NCBI GenBank assembly: GCA_027943335.1
Contig: BSBK01006436.1
Location: forward strand, 248,001 to 312,000
Length of the DNA: 64,000 nucleotides
Origin: Chamaecyparis obtusa
Taxonomy: Eukaryota > Streptophyta > Pinopsida > Cupressales > Cupressaceae
Direction: 5' to 3'
Part shown: positions 33,560 through 45,299 of the stretch, in pieces
Numbering within the stretch: position 1 is the first letter of the stretch
Layout: every line of letters starts with the position of its first letter
The notes under the pieces: generated by a model
Databases searched by the model: none
Told to the model about the DNA's origin: nothing
What the model saw: only the letters and a program-made list of their open reading frames with translations
Position numbers and translations under genes: made by a program

Positions 33560-35284
33560 ATGGGTCGACCTTGGTCAGGCTCTGACTTTGGTAGATTTTC
33601 ATGTGTCGAGTTGTCTGGACTTAGTTTTCTTCTCGACATGCCATAGTTCCAGCTGAACCATGGTCTTCTGGCTGCTATGGTAGAGAGATGGTACTCTGAC
33701 CATAATACTTTTCACCTTCCCTTTAGAGAAATGACTATTACTCTAGAGGATGTGTATAGATTATTACGCATTCCTTGCTAAGGAGAGTTAGTATACTATG
33801 ATTCCATTTATGATAGCACAATCTGTCGATGAGTGTTCGGAGACAATACCATAGATGATGATACTATTACTTGGCCATAGTTTGCTTCTTTCCCAACATT
33901 ACCAGTGGTTCTAGGTGCTCTTATCGGTGGTTTCCTGCTTCCCGACCAACAAGGTCATGGTTTCTCAGTTGGATGGGGTAGGATCCTTGAGGATTTACTT
34001 TCTTAGCCTCAAAGATTCGATTTGGGATCCTATGTTCTTGCTCAATTATATCATGATTTTCATGAGGTTGTCTACAGAGAGAGCGCTTCCTTGTCTATAG
34101 GTGCAGTGGTTCTCCAGTTGTGGGTATGGGAGCATCTTCCCATTACTAGGCCTATTTCTGATAGGATTCATGCTCGAGGATTTCTGTATGCTTTCCTGTA
34201 TAGCAGCATGGTTGTCCAGCATCATCTGTGCAAGCTTGAGTATTGGCACCAACAGATCAATGATCTTGATCAAGTTCAGTGGCAGCCATACATAGGATGT
34301 GAGCGATGGAGGGAGGATGATGATGAGCTTCCTTATATGTTTTCTCCTCGATGGATGATTGGGGCTACTACTATTATTGAGCATTTTTTCTTTGGTCAAG
34401 TATCTCACTAGTATGGTAGAGCATAGGATATGCCACAAGGTGTAGCATTATATGCTCATGTACATGGAGAGCAATCGATGTGGGGTCCTCTGATTGATTA
34501 TTAGTTTGCATGTGATCAGATTGTTGGTTTGGGATATTGTAGATGGGACATGCTTACAAGTGTTGTTGATGTTGGTATATCACATGAGTATCAGGACTGG
34601 TGGGCTCAGAATAGGTTTCCTTGATTTATTGATCTAGTAGAGCATATCCCAGACTGGGATAAGAGAGATGATGATTGTGGTGGTAGTGGTGGTAGGAGAC
34701 ATCAAGGATGACAAGGACAGAGAGATCCTCAGGTTATTGGTAGAGCAGGTGATGGACCATGAGTGAGAGGTTGGCATGTCCAGGATAGAGCTAGAGCTAG
34801 AGCTAGACAGGATGATGCAGCTGAGGTATGTCCTAGAGAAGCAATAGATAGATAGCATAGAGCTCATCAATAGTAAAGACAGTAGAGACAAGTGCATATA
34901 GATTCTTCTTGATAGATTCCTGGTGGACAAGATCCCTTAGTTCAGTTATAGAGGGTTGCTTTAGCACATCAGGATGAGGTTCTAGCACAGCAATTTGAGG
35001 TTCCAGCATAGCAGGTGCCTCCATAGGTGCAGCAGTTGTAGGATATGGGATAGAGTTCACAAGCTGCTCCTAGCATTGCTAACCTATCATAGGATGTTCA
35101 AGCGATGAGGACATATATATCTACTATTGTAGGTAGACTGGATCAGGTAGCTCTTTTGATGTAGTAGTTTATGACTCATGTGATTCAGAGACCTAGTACA
35201 GCAAGCACTTCTTGGGCTCCTCCCTCACAGGATAGATAGGATGACAGGGGTCCAGATGGATCTGGTGTTGGGGATGTATCTTGA
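33560..35284 (+). pseudogene. Antisense plant mobile domain (PMD) ORF in D
   Basis: One frame of 575 codons runs on the strand opposite D's gag-pol, from ATG 33560 (MGRPWSGSDFG) to TGA 35282. The N-terminal part has LLAAMVERWYSDHNTFHLPF and REMTITLEDVYRLLRIP, the hallmark opening of the plant mobile domain (MAIN/MAIL-type, aminotransferase-like family). Then come VVLGALIGGFLLPDQ, QLWVWEHLPITRPI and PYIGCERWREDDDELP. The C-terminal third is Gln/Arg-rich, with RARARAR near 34792. There are 26 in-frame stops (19 TAG, 5 TGA, 2 TAA) and no frameshift. Antisense PMD ORFs are known from Tat elements; the function is unknown. B and C have none at this place. The longest open piece is 34022-34411. Confidence 0.88.
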
Positions 35285-36825
35285 TTTTTTTGACAAAGTT
35301 ACTCTTTGTTGATGTCCTTTATCATATTTTATGATGTTTTATTGATCGGAACACTTGATGTATAACCTTCATGACATTTGTATCTTGATATACTGATGTA
35401 CTAGATCATTTGAGGAGCACTTATATGATGATACACTTCTTTGATTCTCTTGATGAGTTTATAAGATTATCTTTATATGCAGTTATATGGTGTTTATGAT
35501 GCATTTACTTGTGATTATGCTATGGATGCAATGTATCTTATTTTATGATATAGATAGATGAATGCATTGATGTATGGATTTATGACATGCTTTTCTCTAT
35601 TTTTTAATGTATGGATGCAAACTATTTTATGGAGATATGAATATGAATGCTCCTATGTTTTTGAGTTTTTTATCTATGCAGTTCTATCTTTAATTATATG
35701 TATGCAAATGATATATGAGTAATGATTCTTTTTCTCTTTCCTCTGATATCTAAATAATGAATAATGATTAATGCTATGCATGAATGCAAAAGATAACCTC
35801 ACATGTTTTTTATTTGAAATCAAGGATAAGACGTTTGAATTGAACCCCCCATTTCTTTTCCCCTTGCAAATTAAGCTAAGAAAGGCAAAACAGTATATAC
35901 AATGCACTTAATCTAAGATGAATGCAGCTACCTGTCATTATTCAAAATTTGGAGCTTATAATCATCATTGAGCATTTTTTGGAATCATGTTTTAGTACAA
36001 CCCTCACTACTTCAACTATGATGATATGAATACTTTTTGCACCTCTTTATTTGCTTTCCCATCTCTCTTTGGTACGACTATCACTAATTGAAGCCAATCA
36101 TGAGAGTGCAAATACCGATTTTGTCAGATTCTATGTTGCAAGTGGATTTTGGTATTATGATATTGAAGATCAAAATAGCCAAGGTATCTATTTGCGTAAA
36201 CAAGCAGAAATCTCAATTTTATCCTATGTACAAGTCCTCAATGATTCTTTGATGATTACGTCCTTAGACAAATAATACATGATTTAAAACTTTGATTTTA
36301 AGACAGTCATTCAAAAATCAAGAAAAATATCATCCTTTCATCATAGCTTGTCTAGTCTAACACTTTCATCGATTCACTAGAAAGAAATGATTTCATCAAT
36401 TGAGTTAACACTTAGAAAAATTTTGCAATGTTTTTCAAATCCATATGCCAAGTGTAGTTCTATCCATTTCATATTTTTAATCCTGATAAAGATAAGGTCA
36501 GTTCAGTTCTTGGATCGAAATTTTTGCGTTCTAGGCTCAAATTGGATTAGAATGTAGATTTGATTAAGTGTTCCTCTTTTGAGTGTGATGAATTGATTCT
36601 CTGATTGAGTAATGCTTTCTTTGATGAATCCTTTCTCCCCTTGAGTAGATTGCCCCCAGTTTGAGATAATTTCATTTGTGGGACTTAGGACAATTTGCAG
36701 ATTAGGTGACCAAAATCTCAAGGTACTCGCAAATGCATTTGGTGGGGTTTTATTATGCAATATATACAAATGTTGGTCAATGTAATTATACAAGGTGACC
36801 TTCTAGGTATGCGACTAACTTGGAC
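35285..36825. other. Non-coding region of D between PMD ORF and pol tail
   Basis: AT-rich, with ATGATG/TATGGATG words at 35450-35620. No ORF on either strand shows a recognisable domain. The 96-codon minus-strand ORF at 36503-36793 has no visible motif. Confidence 0.5.
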
Positions 36826-37197
36826 TTTCAATGGCACCTGTTTACCAAGTTTTCATCGATTAAATGGATCTAGCTCTTTTTTATGTTTTTAAAGCTTTTT
36901 CTCTTTTTTTGCTACCAAGGCGCCTATTTTCTAGGTTTTCACCAAGGCACTTTTCTTCTTTTTTTTATTTTTTTGTATTTTTCTTTTTTCAATTTTTTTC
37001 TTTTTTTCACATCATATATGAATGTTTTTTATTTCTTCATGCTCAATTTTCCACTATTTTTCATCTTTTTTTCTTTTCAAATGTTTTGTGCTTTTTTCTC
37101 TTTTCAAATGTTTTTGGTATTTTTAGGATCTCTTTTCACTATATACAATAAATATGATGCTCCTTCATCTGATACTCTTTATACTCTTTTGTCTGCC
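36826..37197 (-). other. Conserved post-pol tail of D
   Basis: On the minus strand, after the pol stop, comes an A-rich tract and then AAAACCTAG...GGCGCCTTGG copies (36950-36914) and AAACTTGG...GGTGCC (36855-36826). B and C have the same motif set at the same place. Confidence 0.65.
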
Positions 37198-38559
37198 TCA
37201 TGTATAGAACCTCTTGAGATGTATGCTATTGATTAGCTCTTGCAGTTCTTCACCATCATAATCTACTAGTTTGTAGGTGCCGGTCCCAAAATTTTCAACA
37301 ATGAGAAATGGTCCTAACCAATTTGCTTCCCATTTTCCTTTCTTTTCTCATTCTGCTTGGTTCTTGGGATTTTCACGCAACACTAACTCACCTACTTGGA
37401 ATTTTCTTGGCTTGATGTGCTTATTGTAAGCCCTTGACATCCTATTCTGGTAAACCTTCAAATGGTCAAATGCTTGCTTCTATTTTTCATCCAAGAGTTC
37501 TAGTTCTTGCAGCCTTGCAACCCTATAGTCTTCCTCATTTATTAAACCATGCATAGATATCCTCAAAGATGGAAGTTCTACCTCTAAAGGCAAAACCGCT
37601 TCTGTTCCAAAGACTAATGAAAAAGGTGTAGCCCCTGTTGGTGTTCTTATGCTTTTTCTATAAGCCCATAAGGTCGGGTTTATTTTAATGTGACAATCCC
37701 TCCCTGAGTTATCCACTATTCTCTTCAAAATCTTCAAGATATTTTTATTTGTTGCTTCAGCTTGTCCATTACCTTGAGGGTAATAGATTGAAGAAGAATG
37801 ATGAATCATGTGAAACTTTGTGCATAATTCATGTAAGTCTTTGTTCTTGAAATGCTTGGCATTATCTGCTATGATGGCATGAGGTATGCCATATCTACAA
37901 ATAATATGATTGATGATAAACAAAGAAATCTGCTTTTCAATTGCAATTGATAGGGTACAGCTTCCACCCACCTAGTAAAGTACTCAGTTGTCATGATGAT
38001 GAATTTGTGACCATTTGAAGATGGTGGATAAATCATGCCTATTAGGTCTAGACCCCATTAATAGAATGGCCAAGGTGTTGTCATTGGATGAAGTTCTTGT
38101 GCAAGCACATGTATCAAGTTTCCATGGAATTGACACTTTCTACAAGTTTTTGCAAAGTTACAAGCATCTTTCTCCATCGTAGGCCAAAAATACCCTATCC
38201 TAAGAAGTTTCTTAGCTAAGGTCAATCCGTTTGAGTGTGATCCATAAATTCCTTCATGGATTTCTCGTAAGGTTAACTTTGATTCTTCCTCTTCTAAACA
38301 TCTAAGGAGCATTCCATCTAGACTTTTTTGATACAATGTTTCAGAAATTATAGTGTATTGGGCAGCTTGGCGAATGAAGCTTTTATTTTCATTCCTAGTT
38401 TGGCCTATGGGAAGGATTTGTTCTTTCAAGTAAGTGTAAATTGGTCCATACCAAGGTGATTCATTTGTAGTTAACAAGAAAATGGTGTAAGGGTGGTTAG
38501 GGTCAAACACGGGTTGATCCACTTCTTCTACCAAGAACTCATATCTAGCACTCTGATCA
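37198..38559 (-). pseudogene. Integrase of D, first catalytic Asp changed
   Basis: The H2C2 zinc region is REIHEGIYGSHSNG and FAKTCRKCQFHGN. The core begins TTEYFTRWVEA, where B and C have TDYFTKW, so the first catalytic Asp is Glu. A frameshift follows at about 37990. The second part keeps IIADNAKHF and QGNGQAEATNKN. The C-terminal part is LQELELLDEK to INSIHLKRFYT, ending at TGA (37200-37198). Confidence 0.88.
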
Positions 38560-38965
38560 GGCATCTGAAAAAGTGAAGCCAAAGTTGCCATTGCATCCGT
38601 TGCTTTGTTCTTTTCTCTTGGCACTTGTTCAAATGTGATAAGTATGAAATACTTTTTAAGATTATCGACCATGTTTTTGTAGGGTATCAATTTGTCATCT
38701 TTCATTTGATATTCTTCATTGACTTGATGTATGACTAGTTGTGAATCCCCATAAACCTTTAGTTCTATTACTTTCCACTCTAATGCCAGCTTGATTCCAA
38801 TAACCAAGGCTTCATATTCTACTATATTGTTTATGCATGGGAATAGCAATTTGTAAGACTTAGGGATAGTTGAGCCTTGAGGAGTGATTAAAAGTATGCC
38901 TGCCCCTGATCCATGATGAGTGTAAGAACCATCAAAATAAAGCTGCCATGTTTTTGCCTCTATAT
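38560..38965 (-). pseudogene. Second (archaeal-type) RNase H of D
   Basis: The minus strand reads WQLYFDGSYTHHGSGAGILL, LLFPCINNIVEYEALVIG, VYGDSQLVIHQVNEEYQ and VPREKNKATDAMATL. The first Asp, the Glu and the GDS Asp are all present, unlike B (Asp lost) and C (Glu lost). In frame with the integrase zinc region. Confidence 0.88.
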
Positions 38966-39141
38966 TTACAATTTATGAATATGGGAACTCCACTTGTATA
39001 GGGTGATCATCCTGAAGTGGTGCTTCTGCTAATTGTTCAGCAATAATTTTCCCTTTGATTGATTTTCTATCAACATATTCTATGTCAAATTTGCTTAGTA
39101 TCATCACCCACTTTGCTAGCCTTCCATTCAATGTTGTTTTA
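38966..39141 (-). pseudogene. Ty3-type RNase H of D, C-terminal part
   Basis: Minus strand from 39141: KTTLNGRLAKWVMILSKFD, then YVDRKSIKGKIIAEQLAEAP. It joins the part ending DPLKYLLS at 58931. A TAA lies just before the second RNase H. Confidence 0.85.
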
Positions 39142-39146
39142 CTAAG

Positions 39147-40340
39147 TGTAATACCCCAAAAATGGGCTATAAGTTCATTAACTTCCTATATCGACACATC
39201 GAATGAAATCAACATCGAAGTCTTAACCTAAGGCACATCTGAACATCATCGAATCCTAATTAATTATCTCAAATTTTGCATCGGGGAATATTCCTAGTAA
39301 TATTCCTAATTATCCTAATTATCTTTAATTTAATAGTTATTTGGCGATAAATCCTATTTATCCTAAAGTTTGATTAATTGAATATTCTCAATATTTAATT
39401 AATTAGATTTAATACTTCCACTTAATTATTTAATTATATTTATTCCTAAATTGTATTATTTAAATTTGACAATAAATCAAAATTCCTATCATTAATTGAT
39501 TAAATTCTTATTTAATTAATTAAAGCAAGTTGTCATATTTAATGATATAGTTTTTGGATAAAAGTTTGATTTAATAATTGATTAACCCATAAATCAATTA
39601 TTTTATTTTTAAAATCAGTTAAGTTGGAAATAAATCACTTTATTTATTTATTTAATTCATAAATATTATGCACATTCAAAAAGAAGTTAAACTTGAAATC
39701 AAAAAATCAATTCAAGTTGTTTTAAAAATAAACTCAACTCTAAATTGAGTTAAAAAGCTATTTTTGCATGCTTTTGCATGATTTTGTGAATTAACTATCT
39801 TTTATTCTTTGATAACTCAAAAATCAACTTGAGTTTATCTAAGTGATTTATGGTTTTTTCCATGCACCTCCAAAGCCTTGGATTTCTATAAAACCAAGAC
39901 TTGGCTCTTCACAAATCATCTCATAATTTTGCAAACATATGTTGCCGAATTGACATCTAAAGAATTGAAGCTTCTTTGCGAATCAACAACTTTTGTGAGA
40001 TCATTTATATTTAGCATATCATTGTAGCTCATTTTGCATATCATTTTTTCATCTAGAATAGATTTCATATCATTTTTCATATTATTGCATAGAAAAACCA
40101 AAAATATAGATTAATTTGCATTCATCTCATATCTAGATTTTGCATTCAAATCCTTCGTTTAGGTGTCATCAAGGTCACTGATCTTGATCTAATCTGAGAA
40201 TACATACTCGCATCTACTAGAAGGTAGTAAATCGCCTGGTTAGTTTAGTTTCAATTACTTGCACGATTTCAATTTTTGCTAACCTCTAATGTTTTACTAA
40301 AGTGTTGTGTCTACAGACAGGTACAAAATTCACACACACA
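39147..40340 (+). repeat. Element C 5' LTR
   Basis: 1194 bp, TGTAATACCCC to a CA-repeat end. TATAAAA is at 39887-39893. One copy of the segment that is duplicated in B. Confidence 0.94.
39887..39893 (+). promoter_or_regulatory. TATA box of C 5' LTR
   Basis: TATAAAA in gatttctataaaaccaag; the same at 58484-58490 in the 3' LTR and in both B LTRs. Confidence 0.6.
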
Positions 40341-40344
40341 TTTT

Positions 40345-40361
40345 TGGCACCCACCGTGGGG
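40345..40361 (+). other. Primer binding region of C
   Basis: TGGCACCCACCGTGGGG after the LTR end, as in B. tRNA not assigned. Confidence 0.65.
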
Positions 40362-42436
40362 GCCCTGAAACGGGTTTCCATTCAATTGCTAGCAATTTCT
40401 ATCATCTTCTTGTCATTTTCTATTTCAAGTTGCAATTTTTAATTTATGTCCGTACAGTTGTCGTATGAGTTTTGTCAGAAACTCATACCAAGAGATACCC
40501 ACTATCGTACGATGGTTTATTTGATCAAGAATTGTACCATCAAGATCACTGAATCATTTGGAATCTATATTATCATATGATCTGGTACCCAATGTCGTAC
40601 GAGTTTCTAGACTGTCATTTGGGAGGTGACCCACTGTCGTATGAGTTTTAGTGCTAGGTTTCAATTGTCGTTTCACTTTTTGGGGTAGTTTTCCAGATTT
40701 ATTTTTCTAATTTGGACTAACCGCTAACATTAACGATTGAAATTTGCTATTTCTGATTGATTTTTACTGGTTTTGATTGGAAAAAGTGCAAGAATTGCTA
40801 AAAATAGGTAATAATCTACTAAGCACATTGTGAGGAATTCAAGTAATCTTTTCAACTAATAACATTTTGATTTGGATTAAAAAGAACTCTTGCGTGTCAA
40901 GTTTGTGTGACCTTTATTGCTTTCATATCACATATTTCATTTGGGCTATAAAAATGAACATAGATTTGCTTTTCAGCATCTTTGTTACACATAGTAAATA
41001 GGCCCTATAAACAATATTCATGGCTCTTGAGAGAGTGGTTTTCTAGCAAAACTCTTCTCAATGAAGGAACCCTTGTAGGTAGGGAGGATACTAAGGGAGT
41101 CTCACATTCTACTAGATTTGTGCATCTTCAGCTTCTGATTGATACATTCTCTCTCCTGAGAGGTTGATAGATCATGAGTGGTTGGCATCATAGATCTTTG
41201 TGAGATAATCTTAGTCTTAGTGTGTCGGATTAATCTATCTGCTTTGTTTGGGTTAAAAGTGAAAAGGCTAGAGGATTATGCTCTAGTCCCTTTTTGGGTA
41301 GTACCAAAAACTCAGATCCTTGAATCTGGAACCAGTCTCCATGTGGTATATTTTGTGAGTCACCTTTAGAGAGGGTTAACCATAGTGGACATTCCCTTAA
41401 TTGGGTTAACCACATTGATAAAACCTCAAGCGGTAATAGCCATTTTCACCATGGTAGTGACAACCGCTATATAAATGTCCTCATGGAAGAAATCTCCACA
41501 GGTGTGGTCTCTTGTTGGGCTGTCAGATCTCCCTAGCAGATCCTAAAGATTAAGTTCTCAGACTGTGTCAAAACTCCAGTGCGCCTGGATTGGAGTTCAC
41601 CCTCTTGAGATCATAAAATTTGCAAAGTCAGACCATTACTAAAAACCCTAGTGAGGCCAAATTTTCATTTTTCTAGGAATATGTGCATTATTGCAAAAAA
41701 ATTTGGAACATACACTATTAGCACTCCTAGGAATTAGCACAATTTGATCACTTGATTGTTCATGCACAGGGTTGCTTTGTCCCCTATTCATTATTTTCAG
41801 ACGTACTAGGAATCACTTGCTTGCTTTTTTGCATGCTTGTTTATCTATTTGGTTACTAAGAATGAATCAATTCGCTACAATCTTCAAATCTAGACAAATA
41901 ATTTTGTGAACAAATCTGAAACTGAAAACCTCAAAAATTGCAAAATCTGATGTCAAACACCTTTTTGGAGTCAATAGTCATTTTGTAAAGTCAAAAAGTC
42001 ATACGACTTTTGGCTATTGTCATTTCAGAACCCCCAGATTGTCGTATGGTATCAAGTACATTGTCGTACGAGTTTTGTTGCTAGTCAATTTCAAAAGTCA
42101 AAATTCTTGCAATCAACTATCGTGTGAGTTTGACAACTGTCGTATGATTTTTTCAATTGTCATTTCATGCTATACCCACTGTTGTATGAGCCTATAGAAA
42201 GTCATTTGGGAAATTTTGAAAAGTTGTCAGAAAGTTGTCAAAATTGTTAGAGACCTAGCTTTTCCAGCCTATTTCTAGAATCTATCAAAAAAATCATTAT
42301 GTCAATAATAAAGTAGCAAATACTAAGAATCCAATCATTGTCTTAAAGTGGCCTTTTGAATCTAATTTAGCCTTCTATTTAATCGATTTGAGTCTTTATC
42401 ATCTTGTGTCAAAACCTTGTCATAACTATCAATCTT
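40362..42436 (+). other. Long untranslated leader of C
   Basis: Colinear with the B leader. TTGTCGTATGAG-type words cluster at about 40440-40680 and 41990-42200. The middle part carries no supported ORF. It ends at caatc (42437-42441), next to insertion F. Confidence 0.7.
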
Positions 42437-43910
42437 CAATCTGTTGGTGTTTGAAAATGCTTACGCCACTTAGGGCTGCCAATATGCCTTGAGACTGATG
42501 TTAGGAGTGGTTAGCTCCAAGTATGAGAGCTCTACAAGACAACGAGACCAACTATAGGGACAAGACTACCCTCTTCACTTTTGGCTCTGCAAAACCATGG
42601 CGGGTGTACCTAATCCAGTAACTTATGGCATTTTAGGACTTTGGACTGGATTAAACAAAGTAGATGATAGCAAGAGACTACTAAATGTTAACTAGACATT
42701 CATTGAATCTCTATTGCTATGAAGGGTAAAATGGCCTTGTGAAGGGTAAAGACTTGAAATGGTATTGATATTCAAAGATGCAGGAAATAGCCAAAAACCA
42801 TCAAACATTGGACTCAACTGAATATACTAGCCCTTGATCAGTGTCATTATCCATTGGGCAGCACTAAAAAACAAATATAGAACATGAACCAACTACTGTC
42901 AAAGACTCAAAGCCATAAATACAACTATTCCAACCCATCCACTACTTATAAGATCCTTCTGGAGACAAATCTAATGAATCTATGCCCTATCCAAAGTATT
43001 TTTCACTTGATCCTAGATCAAGAACTAAAGACTAGAACATATATAGAGGCAACCCAATGTAATGGACCAGAAAATCCAAAACTCATAAGACTGACACCAA
43101 GGAGAGACTTGAAAGCATGAGAATAGTTATATTAAGTATGATGAGGCATGTACATGTCTATACCAGAAATGAGACTACCACTTCAATAACCTGCAAAAGA
43201 TGCAAAGAAGTTCTATTCAGCTTCCTACAATGCGACAGAGTTTTCTATTTCCCTAGAACTGACAAAATTTAGAAACCTTACATAGTCAAAAAATCAACTA
43301 TTTATACCACTAGCTACCTTGGAATCCCAAAGATAGGATGCAACAAGCTTTAGACAGCTAGGGTATAGGTTACAACGGCTAAATCTAAAAACTCATTGGA
43401 GTGAAAACTAGCACCAATCTATCAGAAACAAGAATGATCCACAAGAAAGATAAAATCTTCAAATCTATACCCAGGATCACAAATTCATCATGAATAATAG
43501 TCTGACCAAACCATCAAAACACCTCAAGCCAACAAAAACTATCCTCCCCCACACGGCAAAACATCTACAAGCAATCACCCAACTCACTGGACCACACTGC
43601 AACAATCGATGCCACCAACCAAAATAAGAAATGGCTAGAAAAACCATAAATTTTGGTACTTCATGTCACTACAAACCCTCTGCAAATTTAAATTTGAATG
43701 CAATGGCTAATCAGCAAAATTTAAAACATGGTCGTCGATCTTTTTCTTTTCCTGGCAAAATGGGTGGTCACATTTAATTCATAACAGTCGTGAGCCCCTT
43801 CAAAAGTCATCAGTTGAGTCAATAGTCAACAACCAATCAAAAAAGAACACCTCAGCAACACCGGCACTGTGGACCCGCCTTAACTCCACAACCGCGACGT
43901 CCAAATAGTT

Positions 43911-43956
43911 GTCGCATGATCGCATGGCCAGGAAAAGGTCTATGCGAACATGCGAC
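43911..43956. repeat. Hairpin 1 in F
   Basis: GTCGCATGATCGCATGG at 43911 faces TGCGAACATGCGAC at 43943; 8-bp perfect outer arms GTCGCATG/CATGCGAC. Confidence 0.7.
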
Positions 43957-44418
43957 AAGCCTCCACATCAGCACCATGTCACCACTCTGCATCCAATAGA
44001 ACTCTACCACCTCAGCATCCTCTGACAGCGGTCCCATGGTCCATTGCATCGCTGAAGAAGATCGACGATTGTCGCTATACTGCGATCTTAAAAGATGAGT
44101 AGCTTTCCCTAGCGGTATAATGACAACCGTGAGATCTTACTGAAGTTTAATCTACCTGAATGCCAAGAAGACCAGTCCCACTGACAACACTCCACTATGC
44201 ATTGACATAACCAATGAAACACTGCCATGGAGGCCGAACCTAACAAATGACCGCACTAAGAAATTTACCCTCATTCTGCATCAATGACTCTCGTTAAAGC
44301 GCATGTTTAAAAGGGCCTCATCTTTCCTCAGTGATGTAGTGACAACCACTGATCTTTGTCACCTGTTAAACACCTGTCAAACCCTAGCCAATGGCCCACT
44401 GGGACAGGTGTCAACCAG

Positions 44419-44467
44419 TTGCATGGTTGCATGTCATAAATTCCTGACATGCGATCATGCGACAACC
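44419..44467. repeat. Hairpin 2 in F
   Basis: GTTGCATGGTTGCATG faces CATGCGATCATGCGACAAC; a decayed version of the same cassette. Confidence 0.6.
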
Positions 44468-44555
44468 AATGAAAACACACACCTTCACCTCCCTTCTGAC
44501 ATCGGGACCACCACCAAAGAAATGCTTGAAACAAACAAAATCAATGACAGGCACA

Positions 44556-44589
44556 TGATCGCATGGGGTGAGAATATTCCATGCGATCA
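44556..44589. repeat. Hairpin 3 in F
   Basis: TGATCGCATGG (44556-44566) and CCATGCGATCA (44579-44589) are perfect 11-bp inverted arms with a 12-nt loop. Confidence 0.75.
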
Positions 44590-44692
44590 CATGCCGACCG
44601 TCGATCTCCTCCCTCTGCCGCTTGAAGAATCTAGCCCCACCAACCATCACACTTGCGCACTTAAGACTGACGAACAAGGAGTGTCGGCAAAA

Positions 44693-44830
44693 GGGAAGAA
44701 ATGCAAGGTCAAAAACACACAAGGTTTTCGGTGAAAGATCAAAAACATCTAAGGTTTTCACGCAGACCCAAAGGTAGCAGGGAGACCGAAAACATTATGG
44801 GTTTTCAAAAACATTGTGGGTTTTCAACAC
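44693..44830. repeat. Short GGTTTTC repeats in F
   Basis: Degenerate copies of an AAAACAT(C/T)...GGTTTTC word (aaggttttcgg, aaggttttcacg, gggttttcaaaa, gggttttcaac) in about 140 bp. Confidence 0.55.
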
Positions 44831-45095
44831 TTAGGCAGATTTTGAAATTGTTTCCTGCAGACCTTAAAACTTGAATATCTCCCTGGGTTTTGCAATTTAG
44901 GAGATGCGATCTGAACTAGAGCAAGGTGATATAATGAAGAACATGGGACTAAGAGCTCAAACCATGAAACACTATGGATTTTCTTCGCAAGTTAAAACTA
45001 TGTAGCAGGGTGGCAAGACACATTACAAAACATTTGCAGGGAACAGGCCATTTTCAATGAATTTTGCATGAACCAGAAAATGGACTAACATAATC

Positions 45096-45299
45096 AATCA
45101 TCAAAATGGCTAAGTGTTGTGAACTCATATCTGCTATCTTTTGGGAATCCACCCATACATCCAGGGCACCGTCTCCTTCACTTATGTCTAATCCAAGCTT
45201 CAATCAACTAAACCTTGACAAGGTTGCATCATTTGATCTTCTTGAATCAAATCTTTCTTCAGTTGTTTTCATCACATTCTTTTGTTTCACCTAAGGCTA
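45096..45299 (+). other. C leader, part after F
   Basis: Colinear with B 11790-11985 (gctaagtgttgtgaactcat). No ORF; gag starts next. Confidence 0.7.

Larger units (their letters stand above)
42442..45090. mobile_element. Non-coding TG...CA insertion F in C leader
   Basis: 2649 bp that breaks the colinearity of the C and B leaders. It starts tgttggtgtt and ends ggactaaca. The flanks are caatc (42437-42441) and taatc (45091-45095), a 5-bp duplication with one mismatch. I see no LTR pair inside, no primer site and no gag or pol. It carries three hairpins of the GTCGCATGATCGC type. It may be a solo large LTR or a non-autonomous LTR element; orientation is unknown. Confidence 0.7.

Noticed and set aside
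36503..36793. 96-codon minus-strand ORF in D as an env-like gene
   Set aside because: No signal peptide, membrane segment or known motif, and no counterpart seen in B or C.
40982..41369. Short ORFs in the C leader (and 10191-10391 in B)
   Set aside because: The frames are not kept between B and C although the DNA is conserved, so they are unlikely to be coding.
44303..44734. 143-codon plus-strand ORF in F as a gene
   Set aside because: No recognisable domain; it overlaps the palindromic hairpins, which give repeated CDHAT/CDHM-like words by chance, and ORFs on the other strand overlap it equally.
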